Origin: an uncultured Lachnospiraceae bacterium
GTDB lineage: Bacteria; Bacillota; Clostridia; Lachnospirales; Lachnospiraceae
Assembly: GCA_947594335.1 (NCBI GenBank)
Contig: CANQEC010000016.1
Coordinates: forward strand, 1 to 19,582
DNA: 19,582 nucleotides
Reading direction: 5' to 3'
Below the pieces are notes generated by a model, which had not been told where the DNA came from, ran no database searches, and worked only from the letters and a program-made list of their open reading frames with translations. This document shows, piece by piece, positions 14,813-19,582 of the stretch; the first letter of the stretch is position 1, and each line of letters opens with the position of its first letter. The position numbers and the translations under genes are program-made.

Positions 14813-15733
14813 ATGCAGAGTTTATATGAGGCACTTGAACGTGCTGCCGGAGCCGGCCATATATGGAAAGACGAGCCGATGAAAAAACATACGACTTTTC
14901 GGATCGGAGGCCCGGCGGACTTTTTCGCGGCGCCGGAATCGGAGGAAGCGATCTGTGAAACAGTGCGGCTGTGCCGCAAAGAAAAAGTGCCGTTTTATAT
15001 CATTGGGAACGGGAGCAATCTGCTTGTCTCCGACAGAGGATTCCGCGGGGTAATTCTCCAGATCTTCCGGAATCACAGCGAAGTGTCCTTTGAGGGGGAG
15101 CTGGTGACGGCAAAGAGCGGGGTTCTTCTTTCGACACTGGCGAAACAGGCGCTTGCCCGCGGCCTTTCCGGCCTGGAATTTGCCTCCGGCATACCGGGAA
15201 CGCTCGGCGGGGCTGTGATGATGAATGCCGGGGCGTACGGCGGCGAGATAAAAGATGTGCTGCAGTGGGCGCGTGTGCTGACCGCCGAAGGCGAAATCAG
15301 AAAACTTGATGTGGATGAGCTTGAGATGGGTTACCGCACCAGCGTCGTGGAAAAGAAACGGTATATCGTGCTTGAGGCATGCATCCGCCTTGCGCCGGCT
15401 GATCCGCGTCTGATCCTTGAAAGGATGGAGGAACTGAAAGAGCAGCGGGTGTCAAAGCAGCCGCTTGACGTGCCGAGCGCGGGCAGTACCTTCAAACGGC
15501 CCGAGGGATATTTTGCGGGAAAGCTGATCATGGATGCCGGTCTGAGGGGATATTCCAGAGGCGGCGCGCAGGTTTCCGAAAAACACTGCGGTTTTCTGGT
15601 CAATAAAGGGAATGCGTCGGCAGCCGATGTGCGGGGACTGATCCGGGAAGTGCAGGACATTGTTTACAGAAAATACGGCGTGATGCTGGAGCCCGAGATC
15701 CGGATGATCGGAGAATTTGAGGACGAAGCATAA
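14813..15733 (+). CDS. murB: UDP-N-acetylenolpyruvoylglucosamine reductase MurB
   Basis: MurB uses NADPH and FAD to reduce UDP-GlcNAc-enolpyruvate to UDP-MurNAc, the second committed cytoplasmic step of peptidoglycan synthesis. The 306-residue length and the motifs fit the Gram-positive (type II) enzyme: TTFRIGGPADFF, GNGSNLLVSDRGFRGVIL and GIPGTLGGAVMMNAGAYGGE for FAD binding, YRTS with the conserved Arg, AGSTFKRP with the proton-donating Ser at S225, GAQVSEKHCGFLVNKGNAS, and LEPEIRMIG with the conserved Glu (E295). The start at 14813 follows AGAGGGAGGA at a good distance. There are 110 bases between the aminotransferase stop and this start, with a TATAAA at 14769 but no convincing -35. murB-whiA neighbourhood is common in Clostridia. 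Confidence 0.96.
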   Translation: MQSLYEALERAAGAGHIWKDEPMKKHTTFRIGGPADFFAAPESEEAICETVRLCRKEKVPFYIIGNGSNLLVSDRGFRGVILQIFRNHSEVSFEGELVTAKSGVLLSTLAKQALARGLSGLEFASGIPGTLGGAVMMNAGAYGGEIKDVLQWARVLTAEGEIRKLDVDELEMGYRTSVVEKKRYIVLEACIRLAPADPRLILERMEELKEQRVSKQPLDVPSAGSTFKRPEGYFAGKLIMDAGLRGYSRGGAQVSEKHCGFLVNKGNASAADVRGLIREVQDIVYRKYGVMLEPEIRMIGEFEDEA

Positions 15734-15744
15734 TACGAAGCGGC

Positions 15745-15787
15745 GCGCGAATATAAAGTGCGCGAATACAAAGCAGTGCGCGCAAAG
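15745..15787 (+). repeat. Short direct repeats in the murB-whiA gap
   Basis: GCGCGAATATAAAG at 15745-15758 and GCGCGAATACAAAG at 15760-15773 differ by one base with a 15-bp period. A partial third copy, GCGCGCAAAG, is at 15778-15787. No gene or promoter is evident; this could be a deletion scar or slippage product. Confidence 0.7.
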
Positions 15788-15840
15788 GCCACAGTCTGCA
15801 CATACACTGTCCCGGCGGGCGTGAGAACGGGGTGAGGAAG

Positions 15841-16791
15841 ATGTCGTTTTCCAGTGATGTAAAAGAGGAGCTGTCCCGTCAGGTCAGCGCGGCGCGGCAC
15901 TGTCAGATCGCCGAACTCGCGGCTCTGGTCGGTATGTGCGGTTCCGTCATAATTTCAGCATCAGACAGATATTCGTTAAAAATCCATACAGAAAATCCAG
16001 CTGTCGCAAGAAAGTGCTTTACATTATTGCAAAAAACATTTAATATATGTAGTGATGTTTCCGTGCGCCTTCAGAAAAGGGATGCACGGGGCAATCGTGT
16101 ATTTACGATACTGGTCAGGCAGCATGAGGATGCGAGGAGAGTTCTGCAGGCTTTGAAGCTGCTTCAGGATGATGGGGAAGTCGTGGAGCAGGTATCGCCG
16201 GCGAACCAGCTTCTGGTGCAGAATTCCTGCTGCAGGAGAGCTTTTATCCGCGGCGCTTTTCTGGCGGCCGGCTCCATCAGCGATCCGGTGAAATCGTATC
16301 ATTTTGAAATAGCCTGTTCTTCGCGTGCCAGAGCGGAACAGCTGTTGGTACTGATCCATCCGTTCGGACCGGATGCCAGGATTGTGCAGCGTAAAAAGTA
16401 CCATATCGTTTATATTAAAGAAGGAGCTCAGATTGTTGATATGCTGAACATCATGGAGGCGCATGTGTCCCTGATGGAGCTTGAGAACATCAGGATCGTC
16501 CGTGAGATGCGCAACGCGGTGAACCGCAAGGTAAACTGTGAAGCGGCAAATATCAACAAGACAGTGAGCGCGGCAGTAAAGCAAGTGGAAGATATACGGT
16601 ATCTTCAGAGAGTCCGGGGACTTGATTCTCTCCCGGACAATCTTGCGGATATCGCAAAGCTTCGTCTGGAGAACCCGGATGCGACGCTGAAAGAGCTCGG
16701 TGCGATGCTGACACCGGCGGTTGGCAAATCCGGCGTAAACCATCGTCTGCGGAAACTTGGCAGGATGGCGGAGGAGCTAAGGCAAAACTAG
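15841..16791 (+). CDS. whiA: DNA-binding protein WhiA
   Basis: WhiA is a conserved Gram-positive DNA-binding protein, linked to sporulation-septation control in Streptomyces and to cell division and envelope/lipid balance in Bacillus. The protein (316 residues from this ATG) has the N-terminal MSFSSDVKEELSRQ start typical of the family. The LAGLIDADG homing-endonuclease-like fold includes RRAFIRGAFLAAGSISDPVK and YHFEIACSS. The C-terminal helix-turn-helix carries DATLKELGAMLTPAVGKSGV and NHRLRKLGRMAEEL. The endonuclease-type fold is known to be catalytically inactive in this family. I chose ATG 15841 because family members start MSFS; the in-frame GTG at 15832 would place the GGGGTGAGG ribosome binding site inside the gene. 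HPr follows after 13 bp, so the two are almost certainly co-transcribed. rapZ and yvcK, frequent upstream neighbours, are not present. Confidence 0.96.
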   Translation: MSFSSDVKEELSRQVSAARHCQIAELAALVGMCGSVIISASDRYSLKIHTENPAVARKCFTLLQKTFNICSDVSVRLQKRDARGNRVFTILVRQHEDARRVLQALKLLQDDGEVVEQVSPANQLLVQNSCCRRAFIRGAFLAAGSISDPVKSYHFEIACSSRARAEQLLVLIHPFGPDARIVQRKKYHIVYIKEGAQIVDMLNIMEAHVSLMELENIRIVREMRNAVNRKVNCEAANINKTVSAAVKQVEDIRYLQRVRGLDSLPDNLADIAKLRLENPDATLKELGAMLTPAVGKSGVNHRLRKLGRMAEELRQN

Positions 16792-16804
16792 GAGGAGAAC
16801 TATT

Positions 16805-17065
16805 ATGACTAAGAAAGAAATTACAATCCAGCTTGCCAATGGACTGGAGGCAAGACCCGTAGCTATGCTTGTACAGGTAGCAAGCCAGTTTGTAAGTGAG
16901 ATTCATGTGGAAAGCAGAGGCGGAAAAAATGTTAATGCGAAGAGCATTATGGGAATGATGACACTTGGGCTTTTAACTGGCGAGACAGTTGTTGTATCTG
17001 CGGACGGTGCAGACGAGGCTGAAGCGGTGAAAAGGATTGAGAGGTATCTGAGTACTTCTAACTGA
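16805..17065 (+). CDS. HPr-like protein with Glu in place of the PTS histidine (Crh-like)
   Basis: An 86-residue protein with the whole HPr fold and normal length. In true HPr the G-(L/I)-H-A-R-P motif carries His15, phosphorylated by PTS enzyme I. Here the sequence is NGLEARPVAM with glutamate at exactly position 15 (codon GAG, 16847-16849). The HPr kinase site is kept: NAKSIMGMM with S47. Losing the histidine but keeping the serine is the hallmark of Bacillus Crh, which has Gln at that position and acts in catabolite control with CcpA, not in sugar transport. Crh also lies downstream of whiA (yvcL) in Bacillus, matching this position. AGGAGGAG overlaps the whiA stop region and gives a strong ribosome binding site. 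HPr kinase and CcpA are not in the window. I call it Crh-like by residue pattern and synteny; orthology is not proven. Confidence 0.9.
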   Translation: MTKKEITIQLANGLEARPVAMLVQVASQFVSEIHVESRGGKNVNAKSIMGMMTLGLLTGETVVVSADGADEAEAVKRIERYLSTSN

Positions 17066-17147
17066 GTCATAGTATGCGGAATCTGATCTGTGGAATGACG
17101 GATGCAGGATTCATACAGACAGAGAGAGGATAGAGCAGGAGTTGCAG

Positions 17148-17170
17148 GGACATCCGCCAAAGCGGTGTCC
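17148..17170 (+). other. Stable hairpin in the HPr-tex gap
   Basis: GGACA-t-CCGC at 17148-17157 pairs with GCGGTGTCC at 17162-17170 around a CAAA loop: nine base pairs with one bulged T. There is no T-run after it (GGTAAAAC follows), so it is not a classical terminator. It may be a processing or 3'-end protecting structure for the whiA-HPr message. I see no riboswitch consensus. Confidence 0.5.
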
Positions 17171-17181
17171 GGTAAAACAAG

Positions 17182-17210
17182 TTCAGATTGCAGTCGGAGC
17201 GCGGTATGAT
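17182..17210 (+). promoter_or_regulatory. Candidate sigma-A promoter for tex
   Basis: TTCAGA at 17182-17187 (four of six -35 bases) is 17 bases upstream of TATGAT at 17205-17210 (five of six -10 bases). It would give a short leader of about 40 bases before the tex ATG. The -10 lies in the 5' arm and loop edge of the hairpin at 17198-17227, so either the hairpin is accidental or it acts only in a readthrough transcript from HPr. Confidence 0.35.
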
Positions 17211-17227
17211 TTCGGTCATGCCGTGTT
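17198..17227 (+). other. Twelve-pair hairpin just upstream of tex
   Basis: AGCGCGGTATGA at 17198-17209 can pair with TCATGCCGTGTT at 17216-17227 around TTTCGG, giving 12 pairs, of which three are G-T. Only TTT follows, so terminator activity would be weak. It lies 30 bases before the tex start and 9 bases before its AAAGGAGAGG ribosome binding site. It may be a weak attenuator of readthrough from the whiA-HPr transcript. Confidence 0.4.
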
Positions 17228-17257
17228 TCCGTGTAAAAGGAGAGGAAATTACAGGAT

Positions 17258-19402
17258 ATGGATATTATAAAGACACTGGCGCAGGAACTTGCCGTAAAGC
17301 CCTGGCAGGCGGAAGCGGCCGTGAAGCTGATCGACGAGGGAAACACGATCCCTTTTATCGCGCGTTACCGTAAGGAGGCGACCGGAGAACTGAACGATGA
17401 GGTGCTCAGAAAGCTGAATGAGCGTCTCGCTTATCTGCGCAATCTTGAGGAGAAGAAAGCGCAGGTAATTTCCGTGATCGAGGAGCAGGGAAAGCTGACG
17501 CCGGAGCTCCGTAAGCAGATCGAGGAAGCGCAGACGCTGGTCGTGGTGGAGGATCTGTACCGCCCGTACCGCCCAAAGCGGAGGACGAGGGCCACGATCG
17601 CGAAAGAAAAAGGTCTGGAGCCGCTGGCGAACCTGATTCTTCTGCAGTCGCTGAAAAGGCCGGCGCTTGAGGAAGCGGAGGCGTACGTATCGGAAGAAAA
17701 GGGAGTATCCACGGCGGAGGACGCGCTTGCCGGGGCGAAGGATATTCTCGCGGAAGCCGTCTCCGATGAGGCGGACTGCCGCAGCAGGATCCGCAGCATG
17801 ACGATGGCGGAAGGACTTCTGACGAGCGAGGCGAAGGATGAAAAGGCGCAGTCGGTCTATGAGATGTATTATCATTATTCGGAACCGGCGGCGAAGGCGG
17901 CAGGGCACCGGATTCTCGCGCTGAACCGCGGGGAGAAGGAGAAATTCCTCACGGTGAAGGTTGAGGCTCCTGAGGATAAGATTCTGCTCTATCTGCAAAA
18001 AAGGGTGATAAAGAAAGACAATCCGTATACGTCCCCGGTGCTGCGCGAGGTTGTGGAGGACAGCTACAAGCGCCTGATCGCCCCGGCGATTGAGCGGGAG
18101 ATCCGCAATGAGCTGACGGAGAAGGCGGAGGACGGCGCGATCGCCGTGTTTGGGAAAAATCTGGAGCAGCTGCTTCTGCAGCCTCCGATCGCGGGGCAGG
18201 TCGTGCTCGGCTGGGATCCGGCGTTCCGCACCGGCTGCAAGCTGACGGTTGTGGACGCGACCGGAAAAGTGCTTGACACGACGGTCGTGTATCCGACCGC
18301 GCCGACGAACGAGGCGAAAATCCGGGCGGCAAAGGATACGGTAAAGAAGCTGATCGACAAGTACGGGATCACGCTGATCTCTCTCGGGAACGGCACCGCC
18401 TCCCGGGAATCGGAGCAGGTGATCGTCGATATGTTAAAAGAAGTGCCGCAGAAGGTGGCCTACGTGATCACGAACGAGGCGGGGGCTTCCGTCTATTCCG
18501 CGAGCAAGCTGGCGACCGAGGAGTTTCCGAATTTTGACGTGGGGCAGAGAAGCGCGGCCTCGATCGCGCGCAGAGTGCAGGATCCGCTCGCGGAGCTGGT
18601 CAAAATCGATCCGAAGTCGATCGGCGTCGGTCAGTATCAGCACGATATGAACCAGAAAAAACTCGGGGAGGCACTCGACGGTGTGGTTGAGGACAGTGTG
18701 AACAAGGTCGGCGTGGATCTGAATACGGCGTCGGCTCCGCTGATGGAGCACATCTCAGGTATCACAAAGACAATCGCGAAGAATATTGTCGCCTACCGCG
18801 AAGAAAACGGAAGATTTGGGAGCAGGCGCGAGCTGCTGAAGGTCCCGAAGCTCGGGCCGAAGGCGTTTGAGCAGTGCGCCGGCTTCATGCGGATCAGCGG
18901 GGGAAAAGAGGCGCTTGACGCGACGAGCATCCATCCTGAGAGCTACGAGGCCGCGAAAAAACTGCTCGCGGAGCTCGGCTATACCAAGGACTGGATCACG
19001 GAGACAGGAGCCAAGTCCATCTATATCAAAGATTATAAGAAGATGGCCGAAAAGCTCGGCATCGGCGAGCCGACGCTGCGCGATATCGTGAAAGAACTGT
19101 GCAAGCCGGGGCGGGATCCGCGCGATGATATGCCGCAGCCAATCCTGCGCACGGATGTGCTTGAGATGAAGGATCTGAAAGAGGGAATGATCCTGAAGGG
19201 AACGGTGCGCAACGTGATCGATTTCGGCGCGTTTGTCGATATCGGCGTCCATCAGGACGGCCTGGTCCACATCTCTCAGCTTTCCAGCAAAAAGTTTGTG
19301 AAGCACCCGCTGGAGGTGGTGAGCGTCGGGGATATCGTGGAAGTGAAGGTTTTAAGCGTGGATCTGCAGAAGAAGAGGATTGCGCTGACGATGAAGCTGT
19401 AA
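17258..19402 (+). CDS. tex: Tex-family RNA-binding transcription accessory protein
   Basis: A 714-residue cytoplasmic protein of normal Tex length with the standard domain order. The N-terminal Tex domain has TIPFIARYRKEATGELND and LEDLYRPYRPKRR-like sequence. A YqgF/RNase H-like domain starts at about 315 with GWDPAFRTGCKLTVVD (D320). A helix-hairpin-helix pair at about 484-555 includes VGVDLNTASAPLMEHISGI and GSRRELLKVPKLGPKAFEQC. A C-terminal S1 RNA-binding domain covers about 641-713 (GTVRNVIDFGAFVDIGVHQD, then GLVHISQLS). Tex binds nucleic acid and affects transcription and RNA turnover; the exact biochemical role is not settled in most species. The ATG at 17258 follows AAAGGAGAGG at 17236-17245, a little distant. 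It is separated from HPr by 192 bases with a possible promoter, and is 42 bases before the MATE-family gene. Confidence 0.95.
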   Translation: MDIIKTLAQELAVKPWQAEAAVKLIDEGNTIPFIARYRKEATGELNDEVLRKLNERLAYLRNLEEKKAQVISVIEEQGKLTPELRKQIEEAQTLVVVEDLYRPYRPKRRTRATIAKEKGLEPLANLILLQSLKRPALEEAEAYVSEEKGVSTAEDALAGAKDILAEAVSDEADCRSRIRSMTMAEGLLTSEAKDEKAQSVYEMYYHYSEPAAKAAGHRILALNRGEKEKFLTVKVEAPEDKILLYLQKRVIKKDNPYTSPVLREVVEDSYKRLIAPAIEREIRNELTEKAEDGAIAVFGKNLEQLLLQPPIAGQVVLGWDPAFRTGCKLTVVDATGKVLDTTVVYPTAPTNEAKIRAAKDTVKKLIDKYGITLISLGNGTASRESEQVIVDMLKEVPQKVAYVITNEAGASVYSASKLATEEFPNFDVGQRSAASIARRVQDPLAELVKIDPKSIGVGQYQHDMNQKKLGEALDGVVEDSVNKVGVDLNTASAPLMEHISGITKTIAKNIVAYREENGRFGSRRELLKVPKLGPKAFEQCAGFMRISGGKEALDATSIHPESYEAAKKLLAELGYTKDWITETGAKSIYIKDYKKMAEKLGIGEPTLRDIVKELCKPGRDPRDDMPQPILRTDVLEMKDLKEGMILKGTVRNVIDFGAFVDIGVHQDGLVHISQLSSKKFVKHPLEVVSVGDIVEVKVLSVDLQKKRIALTMKL

Positions 19403-19444
19403 AACCGCTGTCAGAGAGAAACAGAAAAAGGTGAAGAAAACAAA

Positions 19445-19582
19445 ATGTCAATTGCAGAAAGACATGCCGCAGGAGAAAACGCGGCGCAGAATACGGAATT
19501 ATTTGAGAGAATGCCGGTGCCGTCGGCGGTCAGGATCATGGCCGTTCCGACGATCATCGGCCAGCTGATCGTACTGATCTAT
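19445..19582 (+). CDS. MATE-family efflux transporter, N-terminal fragment (3' end outside window)
   Basis: Forty-six codons are visible from ATG 19445 to the window edge without a stop. The sequence LFERMPVPSAVRIMAVPTII followed by GQLIVLIY is the characteristic N-terminus and first membrane segment of clostridial MATE exporters, where the same context reads LFEKMPVPKAV...AVPTIISQLI. MATE proteins export cationic compounds or metabolites in exchange for sodium or protons. An AAAAAGGTGA ribosome binding site stands upstream at 19425-19434. The preceding residues (SIAERHAAGENAAQN) form a soluble N-terminal leader of about 16 residues. Substrate cannot be inferred from this piece. It may be co-transcribed with tex because the gap is only 42 bases and has no terminator. 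Confidence 0.8.
   Translation, partial: MSIAERHAAGENAAQNTELFERMPVPSAVRIMAVPTIIGQLIVLIY

Noticed and set aside
15832..15840. GTG start for whiA
   Set aside because: It sits inside the GGGGTGAGG ribosome binding site, and family members begin MSFS at the ATG 15841.
17148..17227. A riboswitch in front of tex
   Set aside because: The two hairpins show no conserved riboswitch core that I recognise, and tex is not a known riboswitch target.

Overview
The window looks like chromosomal housekeeping DNA from a GC-moderate member of the Clostridia, most likely Lachnospiraceae. The reasons are the AddAB-type (not RecBCD) recombination enzymes, strong AGGAGG-like ribosome binding sites, a whiA-HPr pair, a Gram-positive type MurB, and protein sequences that resemble that family. 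I judged this from recognised protein families only, with no database search. I see no CRISPR array, rRNA, tRNA, phage or insertion sequence.

Layout. Left part (1-2600): the 3' end of a Cof-type HAD phosphatase; a stand-alone MOSC-domain protein with its own likely promoter and terminator; a winged-helix regulator with a large C-terminal domain I do not recognise; and, converging on it across a long-stem terminator, a small DtxR/MntR-family metal regulator. That regulator is divergent from the next block and has a good minus-strand promoter (TTGCTT-17-TATAAT). Middle part (2611-14702): a tight operon-like run of addB, addA, a giant membrane protein and a class I/II aminotransferase. addB and addA overlap by 20 bp. 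addA and the membrane gene overlap by 4 bp (ATGA). The aminotransferase follows after 17 bp. Right part (14813-19582): murB, whiA, an HPr-like gene, tex, and the start of a MATE-family transporter.

How the genes work together. AddA and AddB form the double-strand-break resection helicase/nuclease. The membrane gene appears to fuse a GtrA-type lipid-linked-sugar flippase to a YfhO-type GT-C glycosyltransferase. In Bacillus and Listeria these are separate proteins acting in one extracytoplasmic glycosylation pathway, so this is the most interesting protein here. MurB is an early peptidoglycan enzyme. WhiA is a DNA-binding protein linked to division and envelope control. The HPr-like protein has Glu instead of the PTS phospho-histidine but keeps the regulatory serine, so it is Crh-like rather than a PTS carrier.

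Other points worth attention: in-frame tandem repeats have grown in addB, addA and the GtrA-YfhO gene; the rapZ/yvcK genes often found beside whiA are absent from the murB-whiA gap, which instead holds short direct repeats; and the HPr-tex gap contains two hairpins, one overlapping a candidate promoter. Every stretch longer than 300 bp contains a gene; the largest gaps are 17066-17257 and 2445-2610.
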